Shown here: positions 34,672 through 43,089 of the stretch, one piece after another
Layout of the letters: every line of letters begins with the position of its first letter
Numbering within the stretch: the stretch's first letter is position 1
NCBI GenBank assembly: GCA_965197555.1
Contig: OZ240213.1
Span: 2,418,001-2,482,000, forward strand
Direction of reading: 5' to 3'
Source of the DNA: G965197555 sp965197555
GTDB lineage: Bacteria; Chloroflexota; Dehalococcoidia; Lucifugimonadales; UBA3495
DNA: 64,000 bases
Made by a program: the position numbers and the translations under genes
Notes under the pieces: model-generated
Databases searched by the model: none
Seen by the model: only the letters and a program-made list of their open reading frames with translations
What the model was told of the DNA's origin: nothing

Positions 34672-34868
34672 TGACATCGAAGCGCACCTCCTCAGGTTCG
34701 ATGAGATAGACCTAGGCCAGCAGTTCCCTGCCGCTGCCCTCCTGGAAGTGCTGGACCGTGGCTACGTTGATAGGGGCACCCAAGCACCCGGCAAGATACC
34801 GGACGATGCGCACCGTGCTGGAGTCCCTCAACTCAACGAGATAGACCAGCCGGCTACCAGCGGACAAC
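34672..34868 (-). pseudogene. Minus-strand fragment of an unknown protein with in-frame TAG
   Basis: The minus strand reads RLVYLVELRDSSTVRIVRYL, then APINVATVQHFQEGSGRELL A, a TAG at 34712-34714, and VYLIEPEEVR. Composition and flow suggest a beta-alpha domain interrupted by one CAG-to-TAG change. It competes with a plus-strand frame (34652-34906) that looks less natural. Confidence 0.3.
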
Positions 34869-35035
34869 TACCACTCCAACCGGGTCGCATCCAACCTGAC
34901 CCGTAGACTGGCAACTGGCTTCAGGCGTCGCAGAGCATCCACCGCCACCACACTGGCACTGAACCGTTACCAGCGGCTCAAGCACCGGTCTGGCACCTGA
35001 CGCAGCCTGCCAAGACGATGAACAGGAAATGAGAA

Positions 35036-35317
35036 ATGCCCGAAGGAAAGCCCGACTCAAAATCCTTGCCAAAGACAGGTAGAGGAACCTGGTTCTACCT
35101 CGTCATATCAACCGTCACGCCGGTGTCGCTGGCGTGCCTGGCCGCCCTTGGCAGGATGGCGTTCCTCGCATGGAAGGACGGCAACTGGGACGGGATCGCC
35201 ATACTTGCCATATCCGCAGTGGCGGTGGCCGCGATACCTGTCGCCACCATCATGGTCTTGCACCACCTGAACAACGGCGGGGGAGAACGAAAAGAGGAAG
35301 GAACCCAGAGTGCCTGA
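35036..35317 (+). CDS. Small two-helix membrane protein, proline-in-helix-2 family
   Basis: 93 residues, start ATG after aggaaatgagaa. Helix 1 is WFYLVISTVTPVSLACLAAL, the loop AWKDGNWDG, and helix 2 IAILAISAVAVAAIPVATIM, followed by VLHHL and a charged tail. The IPVA in helix 2 aligns with the proline of the other small membrane proteins in this block. Confidence 0.6.
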   Translation: MPEGKPDSKSLPKTGRGTWFYLVISTVTPVSLACLAALGRMAFLAWKDGNWDGIAILAISAVAVAAIPVATIMVLHHLNNGGGERKEEGTQSA

Positions 35318-35697
35318 AAACAGAGACCAAGGTAGAAGCAGAACCGTGGAAAAGGATTGGTGGCGGTGCATGGAAAGAACCACGTGGATGCCCCTCTGCG
35401 GAGAGTAGCCGAACAGGAACGCAGCGAAGGCGAAGCAGATGGATGACATCCCGCGACACTGGGATAACATCTGCTTCGACGGCCCGCCGGGTCAGGACTC
35501 AAGGTATCGACGTGCTGTCTCCCGAAGTTGCTCGGCGTGGGCGTATATGTCATCCAGGTTCTGGGTATCCGGCGATATTGTTGGTATTGCCAGGCCGTGG
35601 CAAAGAAAAAGCCCGGCGTCTGCCGGGCCCGGGGAATGGCTTCACACCAAAGTGCCGGGTTGGCGGAGTCGCTATCGTCGGGGAAACGCCCAGGTTG
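35318..35697. other. Unassigned stretch with gene-tail remnant
   Basis: No intact gene. A GTG overlapping the previous stop opens a short frame PENRDQGRSRTVEKDWW that ends in the 35-bp repeat (35384-35418) shared with the gene at 33341, then VAEQERSEGEADG in another frame. PRHWDNICFDG at about 35450 recalls ARYWDDICLGIS near 18170. This looks like the scar of a lost small membrane gene. Confidence 0.4.
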
Positions 35698-35859
35698 CTA
35701 CTCCTCGGAGATGACGACCTTGATGGAGGTCGGAGGCTCGTCGCCGAGCGCTTCGCGGTCGATGTAGACGCTCTGGATGATGGCGCCGTCGGAGGTCCCG
35801 TAGACGACCTTGTTTTTCGTGGTCTTCGCCTTGTGGAGGCTGAGGGTCAGGGTTTCCAT
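35698..35859 (-). CDS. Small conserved hypothetical protein
   Basis: 53 residues from the ATG at 35859 with GGAGAAGAG upstream: METLTLSLHKAKTTKNKVVY, then GAIIQSVYIDREAL and TSIKVVISEE. Very short beta-rich proteins with a T-KN-V-Y ... SVYI-K-AL pattern are common in bacteria and phages; function unknown to me. The only minus-strand gene in this stretch. Confidence 0.6.
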   Translation of the reverse strand: METLTLSLHKAKTTKNKVVYGTSDGAIIQSVYIDREALGDEPPTSIKVVISEE

Positions 35860-36129
35860 CTCTCTTCTCCGTGAGCCTTTGCCGGTGAGATTCGCTTCCA
35901 CTCTAACGGAACAGGCCGGGCGCAATCAAGCGGCAACTGTCACCAGAAGCTGCGCTCCGGGAATGCCCTGGCCCACGCTGGCCGCCGTGGTAAGCCACCC
36001 ATACAAAATGCCGAAACCCCCACCAGCATTTGACACAATGCTGCCGGGGGCACAGGCGACCTGTCAAAGAGAACCCGCCGGAAGAGGACGGACAGAACCC
36101 GACAACCCCCGAGCCAACGACCGAGATAC

Positions 36130-36537
36130 AGGTACCGGCGACGAAACCGCCACCCTCGTGGGGAAGCCCGACCTGATCGCCGTGAAGGGCAACGACGCCG
36201 TGATCATCGACACCAAGACCGGCCGTTCCAACACCACACACACGACCCAGATCATGGTCTACCAGTACGCTGTCCCCAAGTCCCTCGAAGAGTACCGAGG
36301 GATCGAATTCAGAGGTCACGTCGCCTACCTGGACGCCAACGTCGGGGTGCCGCCTCGGCGGTGGATAGGACATTCATTGACAAGCTCGGCGCGCTCATCC
36401 GCAGACTGACGTCCGAGACGCCGGCCATGCGGGTCCCCAGCGCCACGGAATGCAGGTTCTGCGACATCGCACGGGAGGACTGTCCGGACAGGATCGAGGA
36501 CAAGGAAGGCACAGAGGGTGGTACGGCCGACTTCTGA
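36130..36537 (+). pseudogene. RecB/Cas4-like PD-(D/E)XK nuclease remnant, frameshifted
   Basis: Frame 1 encodes LVGKPDLIAVKGNDAVIIDT, then KTGRSNTTHTTQIMVYQYAV, the D and D-x-K strands of a RecB-type nuclease plus the QxxxY motif. After a frameshift near 36355 it continues VDRTFIDKLGALIRRLTSET and ATECRFCDIAREDCPDRIED, with a C-terminal cysteine cluster. The N-terminus is missing. The intact nuclease at 53222 has the same type of organisation. Confidence 0.65.
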
Positions 36538-37002
36538 CGAGAGACATACCCAGCGAAAGCGAGGCGTAGATATGCCAGAGCAGAAGGAACCCGCGGGAGC
36601 GAGGAAGCCCAAGCGTTCCCTCGCCAACACCTGCCCAGGGCCGTAACACTGGCGAAGTTGCTGCACGAGACAGGCAGACGCCAGCCTTCCCCGGGCACAG
36701 GAAGGACGCCGGGGCAAAACCACGGAACTTTTCAACCGCCGAATGTCAGGGATCTATCCGCCTTCGTGGTCCAATTTCCTGGGTCCACCTCAACCTGCCT
36801 GAACCTGTACAGCAATTAAACGGAGAACTTCTGAATCATGGGAAAATTAAAGCGAATTGAGAAACAAGGGCTAAGGGCCGATTCACATCCTGACCAACGG
36901 CAGAGAAGTAACCAAGCGCAGCGCATCAACGAAACTGGATCAAACTAGCCAGACAACAAGTTAGTTCCGTCACTCTTGGATCAGGCCAGCGAGGGTACTG
37001 CT
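36538..37002. other. Stretch without a convincing gene
   Basis: Only short frames are present, for example 36 codons from ATG 36838 (GKLKRIEKQGLRADSHPDQR), without strong support. No repeat or RNA structure noticed. Confidence 0.3.
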
Positions 37003-37326
37003 ATGCCAAGTCAACGCCAGAAAAACAGCAAGACCTTCTTTTGGATGAAACCGCCGGTCGTCACCGTTACCGCACTATGCATGAGCATCGGCCCAGCCAT
37101 CGCCATTGCTGCGAAACACGATTACGGATGGTACGGCTCCATAACGGGATTGCTGTTATGCGCCCTCAGCGTCGGCCTGCCCCTGGCGGCTCTGGAAATA
37201 GCTAGGCGTCTGGACGGAAACCATGAAACACACCGGCCCCCCTCCGGTCCTCCCTACACAGCTTCAGGATTGGATTGCAGCGGCGCTGGGGACGATTACG
37301 ATGGCAACACCACCCCTAGGAGGTAA
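37003..37326 (+). CDS. Small two-helix membrane protein, proline-in-helix-2 family
   Basis: 107 residues from the ATG at 37003. It reads FFWMKPPVVTVTALCMSIGP, then AIAIAAKHDYGWYGSITGLL and CALSVGLPLAALEIARR. The paralogue on the minus strand at 38888-39097 shares MKxPV, CMSIGPAI, TKHD and VGLPLA. The C-terminal 40 residues are polar and may not be conserved. Confidence 0.65.
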   Translation: MPSQRQKNSKTFFWMKPPVVTVTALCMSIGPAIAIAAKHDYGWYGSITGLLLCALSVGLPLAALEIARRLDGNHETHRPPSGPPYTASGLDCSGAGDDYDGNTTPRR

Positions 37327-37388
37327 GACCCAACCGCCGACAGAGAAGCCCCGGTGGAACCGCCAAAACGAGAACAGGAGGAGGAACC

Positions 37389-38285
37389 GTGAGCAACAGA
37401 GTCTATAGAATGAGCTGTTCCGCAGGTCAGGCACCAGCCAAGCCGGAGATCCCGCCAGCCCCGCCAGGAGAGGCCCCGGACCGGAGCCGACAACGCGACA
37501 TGATAGCCAGCTACCGGGCGGAGGTCGAGCAGCTTCTTGAAAAGACCTCAGCCAAGCTGTCCGGGAGCAAGTTGGGCCACCTCCAGCGGTACTACACCGA
37601 GCAGGAGAACAGGGGCGGCACCATAACCTTCAGCGTCCCGGCGCAGGACGAGGAGACGACCAAGAGGCTGGAGCAAGAAGGAGCGGAATTCCTGTACGAA
37701 GAGGCCGCAGGGCCGGAGAACCAGGGCAACGTGCTCAGCCTCCCAGAGACCTTCGGGCAGGCAACACACGGGCGGCGGATCACTCCTGAGGTACTGAGAA
37801 AGGAGTCCCACCTGAGAAGCTCGCTGGCGCGGGCGGTGGGCAGGGAGGCCCCGGACGTCCCCCGGCAGGCCCTGAACCACCACCGCTGGATGTCGGCTGG
37901 CCAGGACGAGTCCAACGGAACCCTGCTCATCACCTGGGCGCCCAACCCGGAGGGACAACCCTTCGAACCCGGGATAGGACGGACCCACCCGCCCCTCACC
38001 GTGAAGCAACTGGTCGGATACCTCAGCCAGCTTCCCCAAGACATGATAGTCGAGGCCGAAGGCTGCGACTGCGTGAACGAAGTGAAGGGGGCCGGCCTGT
38101 ACCGGCCAAGCCCGGACGACAAGGGGGGGCCGCGCTGCATCCTGGTCTGTGAGCCGGACTTCTACGGGGTACTGGGACCGGACGAGAGGGAGAGGCACCG
38201 CCGCATGGACCTGAAGAGACGGGCCCGGGAGCAGGCTGGGGAGACAAACAAAGGTCCGGAGACTTCAGAGAAAACGTTCATATAG
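37389..38285 (+). CDS. Hypothetical protein, 298 residues
   Basis: The GTG start follows AGGAGGAACC. The first 40 residues are Pro-rich; SYRAEVEQLLEKTSAKLSGS is helical; the middle contains ITFSVPAQDEETTKRLEQEG and a helix LRKESHLRSSLARAVGRE. The C-terminal part (GTLLITWAPNPEGQPF, LTVKQLVGYLSQLPQDMIVE, PRCILVCEPDF) looks globular. No family recognised. High-GC codon use typical of the island. Probably cytoplasmic: no signal or membrane segment. Confidence 0.65.
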   Translation: MSNRVYRMSCSAGQAPAKPEIPPAPPGEAPDRSRQRDMIASYRAEVEQLLEKTSAKLSGSKLGHLQRYYTEQENRGGTITFSVPAQDEETTKRLEQEGAEFLYEEAAGPENQGNVLSLPETFGQATHGRRITPEVLRKESHLRSSLARAVGREAPDVPRQALNHHRWMSAGQDESNGTLLITWAPNPEGQPFEPGIGRTHPPLTVKQLVGYLSQLPQDMIVEAEGCDCVNEVKGAGLYRPSPDDKGGPRCILVCEPDFYGVLGPDERERHRRMDLKRRAREQAGETNKGPETSEKTFI

Positions 38286-38712
38286 TAACTCAGCTACGGG
38301 AATCAAAACGGACTGTTGCAGGAAGGCCCGGCTAGAAGAATCTAGGTCGTTTCGGCGGCGGCCCACACCTCTCCCATATCATGGTCAATCCACGCCGACT
38401 TGCCCGGGTGCCGAACCGCAAACCACATTATCCGCAGTGTCCCCAAGAAAGACGCAAGCAATGGGTGGCACACCTTCCCTCCCGGACGAGCAGTACTCAT
38501 ATGCTCTGTCTCAAATAACATCTCACCTTCTACCTGTGACGAGGAAAGTCCCGGAACAGTAGAGCTGGCTAGAATGGCCGCAAGGGGTCAGCGAAAGAGG
38601 GAGCCCGGGGAATATACACTGATAGTAACAAAATCTGCACAAAAATGGTTCCATCCAAAGCCGTGACCCAGCACAGTAGAACTCTGACTCACTTGGGCAG
38701 GAGGTGAAGGAC
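38286..38712. other. Intergenic stretch, nothing recognised
   Basis: An 88-codon frame (38400-38666) is open but has no ribosome site, unusual composition and no similarity I recognise. The end carries the AGGAGGTG ribosome site of the next gene. Confidence 0.3.
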
Positions 38713-38967
38713 ATGGAGGTACTCACCCGGAAACTGGACAGAAGCATGAACCTGCAGATTCCACAGGGCTTCGCCTCCCAACTCGGGTTCGAGCCCGACT
38801 CGGAGGTGTCAGTCACAATCTTGGGTGAATCGATCGTAATCCGCCAAGCCAGGCAACCCCACCTCCTGGACACCCTGCTGGAACAGGTCAACGAGTCCAA
38901 CCTTCACGGCGACATGATGCGAGAGGGATGCCCACGCATAGAAGGCAGAGAATTGACGCGCTTATGA
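38713..38967 (+). CDS. MazE/AbrB-type antitoxin-like DNA-binding protein
   Basis: 84 residues from the ATG at 38713, preceded by AGGAGGTG. The swapped-hairpin fold shows in MEVLTRKLDRSMNLQIPQGF, then ASQLGFEPDSEVSVTILGES and IVIRQAR. The C-terminal half (LLDTLLEQVNESNLHGDMMR) would be the toxin-binding tail. No MazF-like toxin follows; the downstream DNA instead encodes a membrane protein on the other strand, with an 80-bp antisense overlap. An orphan antitoxin or simple regulator is likely. Confidence 0.7.
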   Translation: MEVLTRKLDRSMNLQIPQGFASQLGFEPDSEVSVTILGESIVIRQARQPHLLDTLLEQVNESNLHGDMMREGCPRIEGRELTRL

Positions 38968-39097
38968 TTCCGAACCAGTTGAAATCGTGTTTTGTGACGA
39001 TGACTATGGCGGGACCAATGCTGACGCACAGTCCCATGCAGATGAGAACTGGGATCTTCATCAGAAAGAAGTTGTCGTCGTTCCTTCGCCGCGGCAT
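38888..39097 (-). CDS. Small two-helix membrane protein, paralogue of the gene at 37003
   Basis: 69 residues from the ATG at 39097: MPRRRNDDNFFLMKIPVLIC, then MGLCVSIGPAIVIVTKHDFN and LCLLCVGIPLA. It aligns along its length with the protein at 37003 until the Pro-Leu-Ala of helix 2, after which the sequence (SCRREGWTR) is antisense to the antitoxin gene, so its 3' end may have been replaced. Confidence 0.5.
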   Translation of the reverse strand: MPRRRNDDNFFLMKIPVLICMGLCVSIGPAIVIVTKHDFNWFGIISASILCLLCVGIPLASCRREGWTR

Positions 39098-39266
39098 GGC
39101 AGCACTCCGGTTCATTGATTCCAAATATTTGTTTCGACTTAGAAACGCCCAGGCCGAGGGTAGCTCATCAGCAACCACCACCTGCGCCCGTACGCCGATC
39201 CTCCATTTCCGGGACTGCTGACTAAGAACCAAACGACGCCTCGTCGATCTGATCCATGGACCCAAG

Positions 39267-40057
39267 CTACCTGAGCCGCTCCACCACCACCGGGCCGATC
39301 CAGGAGCCGGCCGTCACGTACTCCAACCGCTCCTCCCCCTCCCCGAGGCTCGCCACTCCCATCCGCATCACGCCACCCACCACAAAGACGTGACTCTCCC
39401 CATCCTCCAGCACCGTGAACCGGGTCCACAGGTTCACTACCGGCCCCTCCGAAAATCGCGCAGCTCCCAGCCCAGGGCCCTCGCAAACGACCTCACCATC
39501 GCCGGAGACGGGTCCCCCAGGAGCGGCATCACCTCCGACGCCTCGAAGGCCATCTCACGGGCAAGGTCCGGATAAATGCTCCTGTCCGCGAAGTTCGGCA
39601 CGCCGTCCGGGTAGCCCTCAAAGTAGAACAGCCCCCGGTGAGTATGGTTCTCCCGCACCCGGCGGCTGGTCCAGTCGTCCCCGCGCTCCCGGTAGAAGGT
39701 CAGTCCCTCCCGCAGGTCAAACCAGTCTTCCTCCGGGGCCAACGTGACCGGTATCCCACCGGGATTGGCCAGCACCCGGGCCAACGCGTCCTCCTGGAGC
39801 TCAGACGGAGCAGGTGTCACCGTGGCCCCGGGTGTGGCCGGCATCGACGCGATCAGCCGCCGGTGTTCATCCCGCACCCGCCGGAGCTCGGCAGCCTCCC
39901 GGGCGAGGGCGGCCGAGCGAGCAAGGTCCTCCTCAGTCACCACCCGTCCTTCCAGGGGAAGAGAGACGAACCTGGGCGTCGGCGTCGGGTTGGACTGCGC
40001 CGACGAGCAGGCAACCAAACCAAGCAGGACCAGAGCTCCCAGCAGCCAGAACCGCAC
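39267..40057 (-). CDS. Lipoprotein, last gene of a four-gene exported operon; one frameshift
   Basis: The GTG at 40057 follows GGAGG and gives MRFWLLGALVLLGLVACSSA, a lipoprotein signal. The rest is soluble (PEEDWFDLREGLTFYRERGD, HRGLFYFEGYPDGVPNFADR, MVRSFARALGWELRDFRRG). A TAG at 39437-39439 closes this frame, but one base earlier the sequence flows on as VVNLWTRFTVLEDGESHVFV and MRMGVASLGEGEERLEYVTA to a stop at 39267. A one-base loss near 39442, in a C/G run, is the simplest reading. Unknown family; genes overlap or nearly abut throughout this operon. Confidence 0.6.
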
Positions 40058-40059
40058 CT

Positions 40060-41103
40060 CTAACCCTCCGAGAAAAGTCTTACCGCGACCGGCAGCCCCC
40101 TGGCCCCCGTCTCGTCCCACAAACTATCCAGCGACTCGGTGAGCTCCTCAACAGCGCCCATCAGGTCTGCCAGCGCGTAGACCTGCATCAGAAGAAGGTC
40201 CGACTGGTAGAGGTCATGGGACCTCATGGCGTCCATCTCAGCCCCCAGCCGGCCCATCCCATCCAACAGCTCCACCACCGCCCCCAGCCGAGTCCAAACA
40301 TCTCCCAGGGCCTCCAGGTAGGGACCCCCGGGACACCCCTGAGTCAACCCCTGGTTCAGGTCAGACTCCAGCTCCGAGTCGCACACCCACTGGAGCGGCA
40401 CCGCGCCCCAATGCCCGTACCGGGTCACCGGGTACCGGGACTGCAGCCCGGCCATCCGGGCCGCCAGCTCCGGCCCAATCCCCTCACGCCAGACCTCGAA
40501 GTCCATCGACCGGACCAACCGGAGCCCACTGGAAACCTCCGCCGTCGCAAGGCGGAGCTCTTCCCGCTGCTTCCTCCACCACCGGGCCCTGGAGAACGAC
40601 ACGTCCGGCCGGAGCTCCCGGCGCTCCGTATCGTCCACCCACCACATTCCCCAGCCCCGGGGCCCAGGGTTCCAGACCACGCTCCCGTGCCCCGCGCTCA
40701 CGAAGGGAAGCGCCGACTCGAACTCCATCTCAACCGGGGTCAGCTCCCTCACCTCGTCGGTGGCGGCCATCCGCACCACCGGAAGTCCGCCGTCCCCCAG
40801 AAAGAGGGGCACACCGTACCTGGCAGCGGCGGAGCCTTCCTGAACCGTCAGCCCCCGGCCGGCCTCCGGATGGTCACCGGGAAAGGCGTTTCCAGGGGCG
40901 GCGGGCCGCACATCACCCGGCCCCATCCCCGAAAAGACCGCCCAGCCCAGTCCCACAACCACGAAAACACTCAGAAAGCCCACGCCGACGCGGCCAACGA
41001 ACCAGTTTCCCGGCCACCACAAACGCCGGGGACGCACCCGCTCCTCGGCCAGGATGTCCCGGGCGGACTCCCTGGGCCGCTCTTCCCAGATCGGACCCCT
41101 CAC
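40060..41103 (-). CDS. Single-pass membrane protein, unknown, operon gene 3
   Basis: 347 residues. The GTG start at 41103 overlaps the previous stop (GTGA), indicating coupled translation. One helix, VGFLSVFVVVGLGWAVFSGM (about 40-60), follows a basic cytoplasmic tail; the remaining 280 residues should be outside. They contain W-rich stretches (HGSVVWNPGPRGWGMWWVDD) and helical segments (LEALGDVWTRLGAVVELLDG). No known domain. Confidence 0.65.
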   Translation of the reverse strand: MRGPIWEERPRESARDILAEERVRPRRLWWPGNWFVGRVGVGFLSVFVVVGLGWAVFSGMGPGDVRPAAPGNAFPGDHPEAGRGLTVQEGSAAARYGVPLFLGDGGLPVVRMAATDEVRELTPVEMEFESALPFVSAGHGSVVWNPGPRGWGMWWVDDTERRELRPDVSFSRARWWRKQREELRLATAEVSSGLRLVRSMDFEVWREGIGPELAARMAGLQSRYPVTRYGHWGAVPLQWVCDSELESDLNQGLTQGCPGGPYLEALGDVWTRLGAVVELLDGMGRLGAEMDAMRSHDLYQSDLLLMQVYALADLMGAVEELTESLDSLWDETGARGLPVAVRLFSEG

Positions 41104-41906
41104 CCTCCTCCCTCCTGCCGGAAGAGCTCCCCGCATATGGAGCAGCCGTAGGCGGACATGGCGCGGTCGAAGGCGTCGAGCGAGTCCTCGACGTCCCGCA
41201 CGAGCCGGAGAATCTCCTGCCGGTCCCCGGGAACGGCAGCTCCTTCACCGGAGTCTCCCCCCAGAATATCCAACACCTTCTCCAGAAGGGTCACCGCGTG
41301 CCCCAGCTCGGACATACCCTCCTCAACCGTGCGCCCATAGGTGACCACGATCTCACTCACGTCCCCCGGCGGAGACCGGCGCTCCGAGACATCGCGCAGG
41401 AGGGCCCGGGCCTGCGCCACATCCCGTTCCACGTCCTCCAGGGACCAATCGGAAGGGTCGACGAACATCACATTCCGGACATGGAGCCAGACCTTGGTAT
41501 AGACCCAGAGCCGTGCTCCCAGGTCGTCAAAATAGTCGATCTCCGCCTCACTGAGATACGGGGTCCGGCTACCCGCGCTATCCAACGGGCTCAGGACCAG
41601 CCGGTCCATCTGGCCGGAGAAGATCTCCGCCCGGAGCGTCGCCGCTATGTCCGGAGGAGGCGTGGGAGTCGGGGTGGGCTGCAGGGCCGCAACGGTCGCC
41701 GCAACGCTCTCCTCCACCAGCCCCAGGTCCACTGGACCGCCCCCCGAGACCAGCGGGAACTCCCCGTCAGGCGAGACCCCTCCATCCTCCGCGTCACCGC
41801 CCGACATGACGTAGAATAGCCCAATGACCAGCACAAGAAATACAAGTACCCCGCCGATCAGGTACTTCTTATTCACATCGCGGAACCATTCCGTAATCAA
41901 AGACAC
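41100..41906 (-). CDS. Single-pass membrane protein, unknown, operon gene 2
   Basis: 268 residues, GTG start behind gaggtga. One helix (YLIGGVLVFLVLVIGLFYVM, about 15-34), a TPTPTPPP linker near 76, then a mostly helical extracellular domain (LSEAEIDYFDDLGARLWVYT, LEDVERDVAQARALLRDVSE) ending SAYGCSICGELFRQEGGG, with a CxxC. Part of the operon running from 42559 down to 39267. Confidence 0.65.
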   Translation of the reverse strand: MSLITEWFRDVNKKYLIGGVLVFLVLVIGLFYVMSGGDAEDGGVSPDGEFPLVSGGGPVDLGLVEESVAATVAALQPTPTPTPPPDIAATLRAEIFSGQMDRLVLSPLDSAGSRTPYLSEAEIDYFDDLGARLWVYTKVWLHVRNVMFVDPSDWSLEDVERDVAQARALLRDVSERRSPPGDVSEIVVTYGRTVEEGMSELGHAVTLLEKVLDILGGDSGEGAAVPGDRQEILRLVRDVEDSLDAFDRAMSAYGCSICGELFRQEGGG

Positions 41907-41909
41907 ACG

Positions 41910-42559
41910 TCACCTCAACCGGAGCTTGCCGATCATCCCGTCCATACCGGACAGCTGCTTCTCGATGAGCCGCCCCCCGTCCATGAGATAGAACCTGCCC
42001 TCCCGGACCAGGGTCTCAAAGTCGGCCAGCTCCTGGCCGGACATGGCCATGAGGGTCCGGCCGCTGGGCCCACCTTGATCGATGCGGCCAGGAGCCGGTC
42101 AGCCCCGTACCCCGTCACCTGTATGGCGTCCAGAAGGTCGAGGAACAGATCCTCGTACCTCTCCCGCAGGGGCCCCGGAATCCGGCTGGAGGTGAGCCGG
42201 CCGAACACCTCGTCAGCCTCCGCAGTCACCTCGTGGACCTGGATGACCCATTCGAGGTCCACATCTCCCGGGCCGGAGTAACTCAGGAGAGACTGAAGGT
42301 CCCGGCTGACCCGCCGCATGTCCTCCAGCATCACCTGGTGCCCGTACAGGTAACGGACCTCCACCAGCACCTCGGGGTTCAGGGTGAGCCCCTTCACAAT
42401 ATCCTCCAGGGGCTGGGGCGTCGGCTGGACCTGATCGAACTCAAGCATCTCGAACTCGTCGCCCCCCGCGGTCTCCTCGCCGCCCCCGCCAAAGAGGCCG
42501 CAACCAACCGTCCCAAAGAGGAGCGCCAAGGCAAGAAGGACCGTCAACCGCAAACTCAT
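41910..42559 (-). CDS. Lipoprotein, first gene of the exported operon; one frameshift
   Basis: It begins MSLRLTVLLALALLFGTVGC (lipobox) followed by a Gly-rich segment. The domain contains EVLVEVRYLYGHQVMLEDMR and LRERYEDLFLDLLDAIQVTG. After AASIKVGP the frame becomes Ser/Pro/Trp-rich noise; shifting by one base near 42066 restores SGRTLMAMSGQELADFETLV, REGRFYLMDGGRLIEKQLSG and a stop at 41910-41912, three bases before the next start. Function unknown. The operon's conserved order of lipoprotein, two anchored proteins and lipoprotein suggests an envelope complex. Confidence 0.6.
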
Positions 42560-42693
42560 CCCCGAACCTCCATCCGGGAAACAACATAGAGCAAAAGCAC
42601 AACCACCCGTTTTGACAAAACGGGAAAACCAACTCCCATGTCATCCTGACAGGTGAAGGCCCGGAACCGGGCGGCACCGGAAAGAGAAGGAAT

Positions 42694-43068
42694 ATGCTCC
42701 AGAACCACGAGCCCAACGAATACACACCCCAACAGATAATGCGGTTCCACGCCGCCACCCTGTACCACACCGCCTTCAACCTCTGCCAAGCACTCGAGGT
42801 CAAACAAATGAGACTCCTGCAGGACCCAATAAACATGGTCCTGTCCGGAGTCGACATCGACGCCGAGGCCAACATCCAGGGCATGAGCACCGACCCGGAC
42901 CACTACGGCCGGCTCGCCAGGGAGCTGGAAGAGGGCCGGGAAACCGTCAGACGGGAATGCGCCTCCCCCCTCACCGAACAGGCCCAGCAGCTGGTCAACG
43001 CCTCCATAACCAGCGCAATGAAAATCAAGAAGGTGCTCGAGGAACACCCGGAACTCGCCACAGCCTGA
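42694..43068 (+). CDS. Hypothetical protein, tandem paralogue A
   Basis: 124 residues, all-helical by appearance: QQIMRFHAATLYHTAFNLCQ, then VDIDAEANIQGMSTDPDHYG and AMKIKKVLEEHPELATA. It shares with the next gene the pattern D-D-D--V/I-GMS-(D/N)P--Y-R, an Arg-rich helix and K/R-I--VLE--P-L at the end. No family known to me. First gene of a plus-strand operon. Confidence 0.65.
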   Translation: MLQNHEPNEYTPQQIMRFHAATLYHTAFNLCQALEVKQMRLLQDPINMVLSGVDIDAEANIQGMSTDPDHYGRLARELEEGRETVRRECASPLTEQAQQLVNASITSAMKIKKVLEEHPELATA

Positions 43069-43089
43069 CCCCCCAAGGAGGACGCCGAC

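Noticed and set aside
38400..38666. 88-codon plus-strand frame
   Set aside because: No ribosome site, no recognisable motif and unusual composition; kept as unassigned DNA.
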